Shown here: positions 46,888 through 55,403 of the stretch, one piece after another
How positions within the stretch are numbered: the stretch's first letter is position 1
How the letters are laid out: every line of letters begins with the position of its first letter
Assembly (NCBI RefSeq): GCF_001544795.2
Contig: NZ_FCOI02000035.1
Span: 1-64,000 of the forward strand
DNA length: 64,000 nt
DNA from: Caballeronia temeraria
GTDB lineage: Bacteria; Pseudomonadota; Gammaproteobacteria; Burkholderiales; Burkholderiaceae
Direction of reading: 5' to 3'
Program-made: the position numbers and the translations under genes
The notes under the pieces: generated by a model
Told to the model about the DNA's origin: nothing
Databases searched by the model: none
The model's input: only the letters and a program-made list of their open reading frames with translations

Positions 46888-48053
46888 GCGCGAACGAAGC
46901 CATGAACCAGCCCTTGCCGCTCGCGGGCGTGTGCGTGATCGAGATCGGCCACAGTCTCGCCGCGCCGTATGCGGGCATGATCCTCGGCTCGCTCGGCGCG
47001 GACGTCATCAAGATCGAAAGCGCGGAACACGGCGACTATGCGCGCGACTGGGGCCCGCCTTTCGTCGATGGCGCGGCCGCGCTGTTTCATGCGGTGAATC
47101 ACGGCAAGCAGAGCATCGCCATGTCGTTGTCGAATCCGGACGAAGCGCAGGCGTTGCGCGAGCTGATCGCGGGCCGCGCCGATGTCGTGCTGCAGAACCT
47201 GAAGGCGGGCGGCACGGAGAAATACGGTCTCGGCGGCGAGGCGATGCTGCGCATGAAGCCGTCGCTCGTCTATTGCAATCTCGGCGCGTTCGGCACGGCG
47301 GGGCCGCTGCGCGACAAGCCCGGCTACGATCCGCTCGTGCAGGCGCTCTCGGGTCTCATGAGCTTTCTCGGCCAGCCGGGGGAGCCGCTGTCGCGCATTC
47401 CGGTATCGGTAAACGACATGGGCACGGGACTGTGGGCTGCGATCGGCGTGCTCGCCGCGCTCTTCCGACGCCAGGCGACAGGCACGGGCGAGATCGTGTC
47501 CGTGTCGCTGTACGAGACCGCGATCAGCTGGGCGGGCATCCAGATCGCCGACTATCTGGCGTCGGGCGTGCTGCCCGGGCGCTGGGGATCGGGGACGGCC
47601 GCGATCGTGCCGCATCAGGCGTTCGAATGCGCGGACGGCACCATCATGGTCGCCGCGGGCAACGATCGGCTGTTCCGCCGCCTGTGCGGCGTGCTCGATA
47701 TCGCCGCGCTCGCCGACGACGCGCGCTTCGTCACGAACGGCGCGCGCGTGAGCAATCGCGTTGCGCTGATCGACTTGCTGCACGTCGAGTTCCGCAAGCA
47801 GGGCAGCGCGCACTGGCTCGATGCGCTCGATCGGGCCGGCATTCCGTGCGGACCGATTCAGACCATCGATCAGGTCGTCGAGCACGAGCAGACCAAGGCG
47901 CTCGATCTGCTGCGTACCACCGACGACGGCGCGGCGACGGTCGTCGGCGTGCCGATTTCGTTCGGCGGCGCGCGGCCCGCGCGCACCGGCGTCACGCCGA
48001 AGCTCGGCGAACACAATCATCTGCTGGCGAAGAAAACACTGGAGACATCGTGA
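46884..48053 (+). CDS. CaiB/BaiF (family III) CoA transferase, hyu operon
   Basis: A 389-residue family III CoA transferase: GVCVIEIGHSLAAPYAGMIL, LGADVIKIESAEHGDYARDW, LQNLKAGGTEKYGL and KPGYDPLVQALSGLMSFLG. It is coupled by ATGA overlap to hyuB upstream and by a 4-base overlap to the following hydratase. It probably activates the acid released by HyuAB. It differs throughout from the other CoA transferase at 35074, so the two pathways are not recent duplicates. Confidence 0.94.
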   Translation: MSANEAMNQPLPLAGVCVIEIGHSLAAPYAGMILGSLGADVIKIESAEHGDYARDWGPPFVDGAAALFHAVNHGKQSIAMSLSNPDEAQALRELIAGRADVVLQNLKAGGTEKYGLGGEAMLRMKPSLVYCNLGAFGTAGPLRDKPGYDPLVQALSGLMSFLGQPGEPLSRIPVSVNDMGTGLWAAIGVLAALFRRQATGTGEIVSVSLYETAISWAGIQIADYLASGVLPGRWGSGTAAIVPHQAFECADGTIMVAAGNDRLFRRLCGVLDIAALADDARFVTNGARVSNRVALIDLLHVEFRKQGSAHWLDALDRAGIPCGPIQTIDQVVEHEQTKALDLLRTTDDGAATVVGVPISFGGARPARTGVTPKLGEHNHLLAKKTLETS

Positions 48054-48862
48054 AACTTGCATCGCAACTTGTCGGCGCGCTCGACACGCTGACGCTCGAA
48101 GAAATCGACGAACAGATACTCATCGTCAAGCTGAACCGTCCGGAAGTCTCGAACGCGATCAGCACGACGATGGGCGAGGAGATCATCCGCGTCTTCGGCG
48201 CGCTCGAAGCGAACCCCGCGCTGTATCGCTGCGTGATCCTGACGGGCGCGGGCGAGCGCGCGTTCTGCGGCGGCGCGGACCTCAAGCAGCGCGAAGGCAT
48301 GACCGACGAGCAGTTCGGCGTGCAGCACTATCTGTTCGAGCGCATGAACCGCGCGCTCACGTACTGCCCGGCGCCGGTCATCTGCGCAGCCAACGGCGCG
48401 GCGGTCGCGGGCGGACTCGAACTGCTGCTCGCCTGCGACTTCGCCTATGCCGTGAGCCACGCGACGTTCGGTTTCACCGAAGTGAAGCGCGGCATCATGC
48501 CGGGCGGCGGCGGCACGCAGCAACTGCCGCGCGCGATCGGCGCGCGGCGGGCGAAGGAGCTGATTCTGCGCGGCGGCAAGTTCACGGCGCAGGAAGCGCT
48601 CGCGTGGGGCGTCGTCAACCGGCTGTGCGAGCCGGGACGTGTGCTCGCCGACGCCATCGACGCCGCGCGCGACATCTGCACGAGCGCGCCGCTTTCGGTG
48701 GCGCAGGCAAAGAAGGCGATCGACCTCGGCATGCAGGGCGATCTGCGCACCGGGCTCTATCTGGAAATCGAAGCGTACAACCGGCTGATTCCGACCGAGG
48801 ATCGTCTCGAAGGCATCAGCGCCTACAACGAGAAGCGCTCGCCGCGATTCAAAGGCCGCTAG
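48050..48862 (+). CDS. Enoyl-CoA hydratase, methylglutaconyl-CoA-hydratase (AUH)-like
   Basis: About 270 residues with both catalytic Glu positions kept (AGGLELLLACDF and FGFTEVKRGIMPGGGGTQQL) and an oxyanion-hole segment RAFCGGADLKQR. The GGLELxLACD and VKRGIMPGGGGTQ patterns resemble the AUH-type 3-methylglutaconyl-CoA hydratases. GTG 48050 overlaps the CoA-transferase stop and has GGAGA upstream. Together with the HMG-CoA-lyase-like gene downstream this suggests a branched C6 dicarboxylic intermediate, by inference. Confidence 0.92.
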   Translation: MKLASQLVGALDTLTLEEIDEQILIVKLNRPEVSNAISTTMGEEIIRVFGALEANPALYRCVILTGAGERAFCGGADLKQREGMTDEQFGVQHYLFERMNRALTYCPAPVICAANGAAVAGGLELLLACDFAYAVSHATFGFTEVKRGIMPGGGGTQQLPRAIGARRAKELILRGGKFTAQEALAWGVVNRLCEPGRVLADAIDAARDICTSAPLSVAQAKKAIDLGMQGDLRTGLYLEIEAYNRLIPTEDRLEGISAYNEKRSPRFKGR

Positions 48863-48893
48863 ACCAAAACCGGATTCACCGGAGGAGACAGAC

Positions 48894-50255
48894 ATGACAC
48901 CCGACATCGGCAGCTTCGACAGGCCCAGGGCTGAAGCGACCTACGGCAAGATCACGCGCAGGCTCATCCCGTTCCTGTTCCTGTGCTACGTGTTCGCGTT
49001 TCTCGATCGCATCAACATCGGCATTGCGCAGCTCGACATGAAGCACGACGTAGGCTTCAGCGATCTCACCTACAGCATCGGCGCGGGCATCTTCTTTCTC
49101 GGCTAACTGCTGATGGAAGTGCCCAGCAATCTGCTGCTCGCGCGCATCGGCGTGAAGCGCACGTTCTCGCGCATCATGATCCTGTGGGGCTTGATTGCGG
49201 CGGGCACGGCGTTCGTCACGCTGCCATCGCATCTCTACACCGTGCGCTTCTTTCTCGGACTCGCCGAAGCAGGGCTGTATCCGGGCGTGATCTTCTATCT
49301 CACGCGCTGGTATCCGGTCGAGCGGCGCGCCAAGGTGATCGCCATCTTCACCTGCGCGACGGGCATCGCGGGCCTCTTCGGCGGCCCGCTGTCGGGCGCG
49401 CTGATGACGTACTTCAACGGCTATGGCGGCCTGCACGGCTGGCAGTGGATGTTCATCGTGCAGGGCTTGCCCGCGAGCGTGCTCGGCGTGATCGCATTCT
49501 TCTTTCTCGATGACGGCCCGCAGCAGGCGAAGTGGCTCACCGAGAGCGAGAAGGCGATCGTGCTGCACGACATCCGCAGGAGTTCGAGCGTCTCGACGAA
49601 GCACGCGGAGCACACGTTTGCCCGCGCGCTGAAGGATTTTCGCGTCTACGTGATGGGCTTTGTGTGGTTCACGCAGATCGCCGGCGTGTTCGCGATCGGC
49701 TTCTGGCTGCCGACGCTCATCAAGAGCGCGGGCGTGTCGAGCGCGTTGCAGATCGGCTGCTATTCGGCGATCCCGTACTTCGTGAGCTGGATCGCGCTGA
49801 TCGCGCTGAACCGTCATTCGGATCGCACGATGGAGCGGCGCTGGCACTGCGCGATCGCGATGGTGTTCGGCGCGGCCGGGCTTGTCGTCGCGGCGTTCAC
49901 GACGGGCAATCTCGCGCTGTCGCTCGCGGCGTTGTCGGTGGCTACCGCCGGCATCCTCGCGCCCAATCCGCTGATCTGGGCGATCTCGACCGACTACATC
50001 CGCGGCAGCGGCGCGGCGGGCGGCGTCGCGGTGATCAATTGCGTGGGCCTGCTCGGCGGCTTCGTGAGCCCGATGATCATCGGCTCGATCAAGACCATGA
50101 CGAACAGCATGGCAGGCGGACTCGGCGCGATCGCGCTGCTGATGGTGCTCGGCGCGATCGCCGCCGTGGTGCTCGCGCCGTCGACGTCGGCGGCGCCCGT
50201 CGGCGCAGGACATACGGATGAAGGCAGCGATGCAGTCGCGGACGCGACGATTTGA
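48894..50255 (+). pseudogene. MFS transporter interrupted by an in-frame TAA
   Basis: One reading frame encodes a complete anion:cation-symporter-type MFS protein of about 453 residues, but codon 71 is TAA (49104-49106). The stop sits between GAGIFFLG and LLMEVPSNLL, where homologues, including the intact paralogue at 52209 (GAGIFFLSYCLLEVPSAMLL), have Tyr or another residue; a single change from TAC or TAT explains it. The rest of the frame is well conserved, so the change is recent or a base-calling error. An internal ATG at 49113 could restart translation but would lack the first helix. ATG 48894 has GGAGGAGA upstream. It would have been the operon's importer. Confidence 0.88.
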
Positions 50256-50267
50256 ACCGGAGCAGAC

Positions 50268-51203
50268 ATGAACGAAAGAGACGTGCAGATTCGCGAAGTC
50301 GGCTTGCGCGATGGCTTGCAGATGGTGCGCACGATCCTCGCGAGCGGGCAGAAGCTCGAATGGTGCGCGCGCATGGTCGATGCGGGCGTGATCGATATCG
50401 AAGTGACGTCGTTCGTGCCGCCGAAAGTCGTGCCGCAATTCGCGGACGCGGTCGAGGTCGCGACAGGCGCGCTCGCGATCGCGGGCCTTCGCGCGGCGGC
50501 GCTCGTGCCCAACCTGAAGGGCGCGCAACGCGCCTTCGATGTGGGGCTAGGCAAGGTGCATTACGTGCTGTCCGCGAGCAACGAACATAACCTGAAAAAC
50601 GTGCGGCGCAGCACGGCGGAATCGGTGGAGGACTTCGAACGCATCGCGGCGGCGCGCGACGAACTGGGCCGCGATGTCATGCTCGGCGCGGGCGTGGCGA
50701 CCGCGTTCGGCTGCACGATCGCGGGCAAGGTCGATGAACGCACGGTGCTCGGGCTCGCCGAAACGCTCATCGAAGCCGGCGCGCAGGAGATCACGATCGC
50801 CGATACGGTCGGCTACGCGAATCCCGCGCAGGTGCGCGCGCTCATGCGTCAGGTCGTGGCGCTCGCGGGGCCGGTGCCCGTCGCCTGTCACTTTCACGAT
50901 ACGCGCGGCCTGGGGCTCGCCAACGTCATGGCCGCGCTCGATGCGGGCGTGCGCGCTTTCGATGCATCGCTCGGCGGCCTCGGCGGCTGTCCGTTCGCGC
51001 CCAACGCGACCGGCAATATCAATACCGAGGACACCGTGTTCATGCTCGAAGCGCAGGGCCTGCGCACGGGCATCGATATCGGCAAGCTGCTGGCGATTCG
51101 CGAGACGATCAGCGCGTGGCTGCCGGGCGAGCCGTTCACGGGCGCGATCGCGCGCGCGGGATTGCCCGCGACCTTCGCCGATCGCGAGGCCATCGCGGCG
51201 TGA
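50268..51203 (+). CDS. HMG-CoA lyase-like aldolase
   Basis: A 311-residue TIM-barrel protein of the DRE-TIM/HMG-CoA lyase family: IREVGLRDGLQMV at the N terminus with the catalytic Arg-Asp, then IEVTSFVPPKVVPQFADA, the metal-ligand HFHDTRGLGLAN and the GGLGGCPFAPNATGN loop with its conserved Cys. These lyases cleave 3-hydroxy-3-methylglutaryl-CoA or related 3-hydroxyacyl-CoA to acetyl-CoA (or a homologue) and a keto acid. It closes the hyu operon and fits downstream of the AUH-like hydratase. ATG 50268 has GGAGCAG upstream. Confidence 0.93.
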   Translation: MNERDVQIREVGLRDGLQMVRTILASGQKLEWCARMVDAGVIDIEVTSFVPPKVVPQFADAVEVATGALAIAGLRAAALVPNLKGAQRAFDVGLGKVHYVLSASNEHNLKNVRRSTAESVEDFERIAAARDELGRDVMLGAGVATAFGCTIAGKVDERTVLGLAETLIEAGAQEITIADTVGYANPAQVRALMRQVVALAGPVPVACHFHDTRGLGLANVMAALDAGVRAFDASLGGLGGCPFAPNATGNINTEDTVFMLEAQGLRTGIDIGKLLAIRETISAWLPGEPFTGAIARAGLPATFADREAIAA

Positions 51204-51205
51204 CT

Positions 51206-51973
51206 TCAGTCAGCGGCTCGCGATGCCGCCGCGAGCCGTTCCAGCAGATCGGCAAGCAGTTCGGGCGCGAGCACCATCGCGTCATGGCCGGTGTCGATGC
51301 TCTCCCAGCCCCAGTCCGGGCGATGCGACCGGACCTGCTCGCGCACGGGCGCGAGCGTGTCGTATGAAGGATTCGCGCAGTGCACGTAGGTGCAAGGCAG
51401 CCCGTTGCCGAGCGGCGCTTCGAGCTGGAGCGGCGTGGTGTAGGTCGCGAGCGGATGCGGCGTGAGCCGCCGCCGGACCCATTCCGCTTGCGGATGATCG
51501 TCCGGAATGCCGGTGCCCTTCAGGTCGTTGACGGGCATCGCGATCGCCTGGCCGCTTGCGCCGACCGACGCCATGCGCTCATCGACGACGCTTGCGGGCA
51601 GCACATCGAACGCGGACTGGCCGCTTTGCGCGAGCAGGCTGTCGAGGAAGACGATCGTGCGCAGCATGTGCGCGATGCGATCGGCGACGCCTGACGCGAC
51701 GAGTCCGCCGTAGCTGTGGCCGACCAGCACGGCGTCGTTCAATTCCTCCGTCTCGATGACGTTGACGATATCCTCGATATTCACATCGAGCGACGTGACC
51801 GATGCAATCAGATGATGGCGCTCGCCGAGTCCGGTCATGGTCGGCGCAACGACGCGATGTCCGCGCGCGATCAGTTCATCCGCCACGAAGCGCCAGACCC
51901 AGCCGCCGTGCCAGGCGCCGTGAATCAGGACGAAATTGAACCGCGTGCCGTTCTGTTGTGGACTGCTTTTCAA
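51206..51973 (-). CDS. Alpha/beta hydrolase (EstC/methylesterase-like)
   Basis: A 255-residue alpha/beta hydrolase: FVLIHGAWHGGWVWR oxyanion-hole segment, nucleophile elbow VGHSYGGLVASG and a C-terminal SIDTGHDAMVLAPELLADLL with the catalytic His. The motif set matches the plant-hydroxynitrile-lyase/methylesterase-like bacterial esterases. The start is TTG 51973 with GGAGACCGAC upstream. It is convergent with the lyase gene (2-base gap) and divergent from the MFS gene at 52209 across operator copy 2, so it is probably in the same regulon and may release the acid that feeds the pathway. Confidence 0.9.
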   Translation of the reverse strand: MKSSPQQNGTRFNFVLIHGAWHGGWVWRFVADELIARGHRVVAPTMTGLGERHHLIASVTSLDVNIEDIVNVIETEELNDAVLVGHSYGGLVASGVADRIAHMLRTIVFLDSLLAQSGQSAFDVLPASVVDERMASVGASGQAIAMPVNDLKGTGIPDDHPQAEWVRRRLTPHPLATYTTPLQLEAPLGNGLPCTYVHCANPSYDTLAPVREQVRSHRPDWGWESIDTGHDAMVLAPELLADLLERLAAASRAAD

Positions 51974-52077
51974 GTCGGTCTCCTGATCGATGTGCGCACA
52001 TTGGCGAGTTCGAAGATCGTCTCAGAGATGAAGCCGCCACGCAACCGGTTACACATGCCGCGAACACCGCGCCGCTT

Positions 52078-52160
52078 ACTGGTTATCACCGATATAACCC
52101 GCGCATCTCACCTGATCTGATCTTTTCAATATCTTCGTCTGCCGATGTTTCTTAGACTGG
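52078..52160. promoter_or_regulatory. LysR-type operator/promoter, copy 2
   Basis: GGTTAT-caccgat-ATAACC is a perfect 6-base inverted repeat. It matches copy 1 (42907-42990) over 21 bases including ACT before it, then TCTCACCTGATC and GCCGATG...CTTAGACTGG at the same spacing. The region lies between the divergent hydrolase and MFS genes. No LysR gene is adjacent here, so the regulator at 41965-42918 is the natural candidate acting in trans. Confidence 0.75.
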
Positions 52161-52208
52161 CTCCATTGCTCGAATCGTGGCCCACGCCGTCAATCATGGA
52201 GAGCGCGA

Positions 52209-53597
52209 GTGAACCCGTCTGTTCTGGAATCCGATCCGGCGTCAGCCGATTCTTCGCACGCTAGTTCGACCGCAAACGCGGATGAGCGCGCGCTCTACTG
52301 GCGCGTCACGCTTCGCATCGTGCCGTTGCTCTTCGTGTGCTATGTCGTCGCGTTTCTGGATCGCATCAATGTGGGCTTTGCGAAGCTGCAGATGCAGGAC
52401 GCGCTCGGCTTCAGCGACAGCGTTTATGGCCTGGGCGCCGGCATCTTCTTTCTCTCCTACTGTCTGCTCGAAGTGCCGAGCGCGATGCTGCTCAGGCGCA
52501 TGGGAGCGAAGAAAACGATCGCGCGCATCATGATCTGCTGGGGAATCGTGGGAGCGTGCTCCGCGTTCGTCACGAACGTCACGCAGTTCTATATCGTGCG
52601 TCTGCTGCTGGGCGTGTTCGAAGCGGGCTTTTTTCCCGGCGTGATCTTCTATCTGAGCTCATGGTTTCCGGAAAGACGGCGCGGTGTGATCATCGCGTGC
52701 TTCATGGTCGGATTTCCGGTCGCGGGGCTTGTCGGCGGGCCGGTTTCCGGATGGGCGATGACGAGTCTTGCGCACGTCGCCAATCTCGCCGGATGGCAGT
52801 GGCTGTATATCGTCGAGGCGTTGCCGGCGGTCGTGCTCGGTCTCGTCACGCTGATGTTGCTGGACGACAACATCGAAAAAGCAAAATGGCTCACCGAAGC
52901 GGAGAAGGGCGTGCTTCGTCAGGGCTTCGATGTCGAGACGGAACGAAAGCGTCGAGCCGGGCAACACGGTCATGCAAAACTTGCCGAAGCGCTCGCGGAT
53001 CCGAAAGTCTATATGCTCGCGTTCATCGACTTCGCCTTTGTCTGCGGAACCTATTCAGTGACGTTCTGGCTTCCGACCGTCATGAAAGACTCGGGCATTA
53101 CGAATCTTTCGCTACTCGGATGGCTTTCCGTCATACCGTACGGAATGGGCGCGATCGGGATGGTCGCGATCAGCCGAAGCTCGGATCGCATGCTCGAACG
53201 CCGGTGGCATGCGGCGATCGCGGGGTTCATCGGCGCTATCGCCTTGTTGCTGGTATCGCATCCGGCCAATTCGCCCGCGTTGACCGTCGCGCTGTTGACG
53301 GTGGCCTGCGTCGGCATCTTCGCGACCAACGTGCTGATCTGGTCGCTCGCAGCGGACTATCTGAACGGATCGCCGGCGGCGGCGACGAGCATCGCGTTCG
53401 TCAATTGCATCGGCTTGCTCAGCGGCTTTTGCAGTCCGTTCGTCATCGGATGGCTGAAGACCGCGACGGGCACGCTCGTCAGCGGTCTTTACGTGATGAC
53501 GGCGATACTCGTGGCGGGCACTCTCGTGATGCTGCTTGGCTTCAGGCGTCATACCGACGCGCAGGCACGCTCCGCACTGACGACAGGGTCAGAGTGA
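52209..53597 (+). CDS. MFS transporter (anion:cation symporter type), intact paralogue
   Basis: A 462-residue MFS protein with about 12 hydrophobic segments. Features include FLDRINVGFAKLQMQDALGF, SYCLLEVPSAMLLRRMGAKK, and RLLLGVFEAGFFPGVIFYLS, typical of the ACS/tartrate-like transporters. It is clearly homologous to the interrupted transporter at 48894-50255. GTG 52209 has GAGAGCG upstream. It is the first gene of the unit under operator copy 2 and is followed after 5 bases by a 2-hydroxyacid dehydrogenase. Confidence 0.93.
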   Translation: MNPSVLESDPASADSSHASSTANADERALYWRVTLRIVPLLFVCYVVAFLDRINVGFAKLQMQDALGFSDSVYGLGAGIFFLSYCLLEVPSAMLLRRMGAKKTIARIMICWGIVGACSAFVTNVTQFYIVRLLLGVFEAGFFPGVIFYLSSWFPERRRGVIIACFMVGFPVAGLVGGPVSGWAMTSLAHVANLAGWQWLYIVEALPAVVLGLVTLMLLDDNIEKAKWLTEAEKGVLRQGFDVETERKRRAGQHGHAKLAEALADPKVYMLAFIDFAFVCGTYSVTFWLPTVMKDSGITNLSLLGWLSVIPYGMGAIGMVAISRSSDRMLERRWHAAIAGFIGAIALLLVSHPANSPALTVALLTVACVGIFATNVLIWSLAADYLNGSPAAATSIAFVNCIGLLSGFCSPFVIGWLKTATGTLVSGLYVMTAILVAGTLVMLLGFRRHTDAQARSALTTGSE

Positions 53598-53602
53598 GAC
53601 TC

Positions 53603-54592
53603 ATGCATAACATTGCCATTCTCGATGATTTCCAGAACACCGCGCTGCGCTTCGGAGACTGGAACAGCTTGCGCGAACACGCGGACATTACCGTTTTCAC
53701 GGACCCTATTCGCGACGAGAACGAACTGGTCGAACGTCTGCAACCCTACGACATTCTTTGCGTGATGCGCGAGCGCACCTGGTTCACGCGCAGCGTGCTC
53801 GCGCGATTGCCGAATCTGAAGTTGCTGGCGAGCACGGGGCCGTGGAACGCAGCCATCGATATCGAAGCGGCCGATGAATTCGGCATCGCCGTATGCGGGA
53901 CCGCATCGTCGCCGACGGCCGCCGCGGAACTCGCCTGGGCGCTCATTCTGGCCGCGACGCGACACATCCCGAGCGAAGTGGCATCGTTCAGACGAGGCGG
54001 CTGGCAGGTATCGGTCGGCGGCGACCTGCATGGCAAAACCATCGGACTTCTGGGGCTGGGCTACACCGGCGGCGCGACGGCACGCGTCGCCCAGGCGTTC
54101 GGGATGCGCACGATCGCCTGGAGCCAGAACATGACGCACGAGTCCGCCGCGAAGTGCGGCGCGCGCTATGTGTCGAAGGAAGAATTGCTCGCATCGAGCG
54201 ATATTCTTTCGATTCATGTGCGGCTATCGGACCGCACGCGCGACCTGATCGGCGAGAAGGAACTGGCGATGATGCAACCGCACGCGCTGCTGGTGAACAC
54301 GGCGCGCGGACCGATCGTCAACGAGCGGGCGCTTATCGATGCACTGACTGAAAAGCGCATCGCGGGCGCCGCGCTCGATGTTTTCGATCAGGAGCCGTTG
54401 CCTGCGGATCATCCGTTCCGATCGATGGATAACGTGATCGCGACATCGCACATCGGTTATGTCACCGACTCGTCTTATCGCATCTACTACGGCGAGTCGG
54501 TCGAAAACATTCGGGCGTGGATCGCGGGTACGCCGATTCGTGTGCTGACGTCCGAGAAACGCGAGATCAGTTACATCAGCGGAGTCGCATAG
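53603..54592 (+). CDS. D-2-hydroxyacid dehydrogenase (NAD-dependent)
   Basis: A 329-residue protein of the D-isomer-specific 2-hydroxyacid dehydrogenase family: catalytic Arg in VNTARGPIVNE, Glu in DVFDQEPLP, His in ATSHIGYVT, and dinucleotide motif GLLGLGYTGG near residue 150. It reduces a 2-oxo acid or oxidises the 2-hydroxy acid. It follows the MFS gene and its end overlaps the convergent amidohydrolase stop by 17 bases. The substrate is unknown. Confidence 0.93.
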   Translation: MHNIAILDDFQNTALRFGDWNSLREHADITVFTDPIRDENELVERLQPYDILCVMRERTWFTRSVLARLPNLKLLASTGPWNAAIDIEAADEFGIAVCGTASSPTAAAELAWALILAATRHIPSEVASFRRGGWQVSVGGDLHGKTIGLLGLGYTGGATARVAQAFGMRTIAWSQNMTHESAAKCGARYVSKEELLASSDILSIHVRLSDRTRDLIGEKELAMMQPHALLVNTARGPIVNERALIDALTEKRIAGAALDVFDQEPLPADHPFRSMDNVIATSHIGYVTDSSYRIYYGESVENIRAWIAGTPIRVLTSEKREISYISGVA

Positions 54593-55403
54593 CGGGTGCC
54601 TGGAACCCATACAACTCAGCCGGATTATCGACGAGTATCTTGCGGCGAATCTCGTCGCTCTCCACGAGCCGCATCGTCCAGTCGAGCATGCGCGCATCGT
54701 CCGGCACCGGCCTGACGTTCGGATGCGGCCAGTTCGACGCCCACACGCCGCGCTCGGGAAAACGCGCCGACAACGTGCGCACGATCCAGCGCACGTCGTC
54801 GAAATCCGGCGCGCCGGCGCGCGAGCTTTCATACGGCGCGGACAGCTTGATCCAGCATCGCGGCCCGTCGAGCAGGCGGCACAGCGACGCGAATCCTTCG
54901 CTTTGCGGCGTGACCGGCGCGAGAAACTTGCCGAGATGATCGATGACGAGATTCGACGGCAATCGCGCGAGCATCGCTTCGTGCTGCGGCAGCGTGTGAC
55001 CGTCGAGTTGAAGGTTGATATTCCAGCCGAGCGGTGCAATGCGCGCCGACATATCCGCGAGTGCGTCCCACGGCAGCACGCCGCCCGGCAGCATCATGAA
55101 GCGCACGCCGCGAATGCCGGCATCGTGCAGGCGCTGCAGTTCGTCATCGCCGATATCCGGCGCGACCACCGCGATGCCGCGCGCGCCGTCGCCGAGTTGC
55201 GCGATGGCCGCGAGCGTGCAGCGGTTGTCGAAGCCATAGCCTGTCGGTTGCACGACGATCGCCCGCGAAAAGCCCAGCGCGCGCTGCACGTCCCGATACG
55301 CCGATGCGGGCGCGAGCGGCGGCGCGAACGTCGCGGTCTTCGCGAGCGGATAGCCTTCCTCGTAGACGTGAATGTGGCAGTCGCAAGCGCCTTCGAGGTT
55401 CAT
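54576..55403 (-). CDS. Amidohydrolase_2 family, PDC-lactonase (LigI)-like
   Basis: About 275 residues of the TIM-barrel amidohydrolase family: metal-motif CDCHIHVYEE at the N terminus, then GVRFMMLPGG, VIDHLGKF and the C-terminal WASNWPHPNV (Asn where LigI-type enzymes often have Asp). Members hydrolyse lactones such as 2-pyrone-4,6-dicarboxylate or similar ring compounds. ATG 55403 overlaps the dehydrogenase stop, marking it as the last gene of the TRAP operon; the long open frame upstream to 55919 is shadow. Confidence 0.9.
   Translation of the reverse strand: MNLEGACDCHIHVYEEGYPLAKTATFAPPLAPASAYRDVQRALGFSRAIVVQPTGYGFDNRCTLAAIAQLGDGARGIAVVAPDIGDDELQRLHDAGIRGVRFMMLPGGVLPWDALADMSARIAPLGWNINLQLDGHTLPQHEAMLARLPSNLVIDHLGKFLAPVTPQSEGFASLCRLLDGPRCWIKLSAPYESSRAGAPDFDDVRWIVRTLSARFPERGVWASNWPHPNVRPVPDDARMLDWTMRLVESDEIRRKILVDNPAELYGFQAPAMRLR

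Noticed and set aside
49104-49106. Stop codon read through as selenocysteine or similar
   Set aside because: The codon is TAA, not TGA, and a MFS helix has no reason for such a residue.
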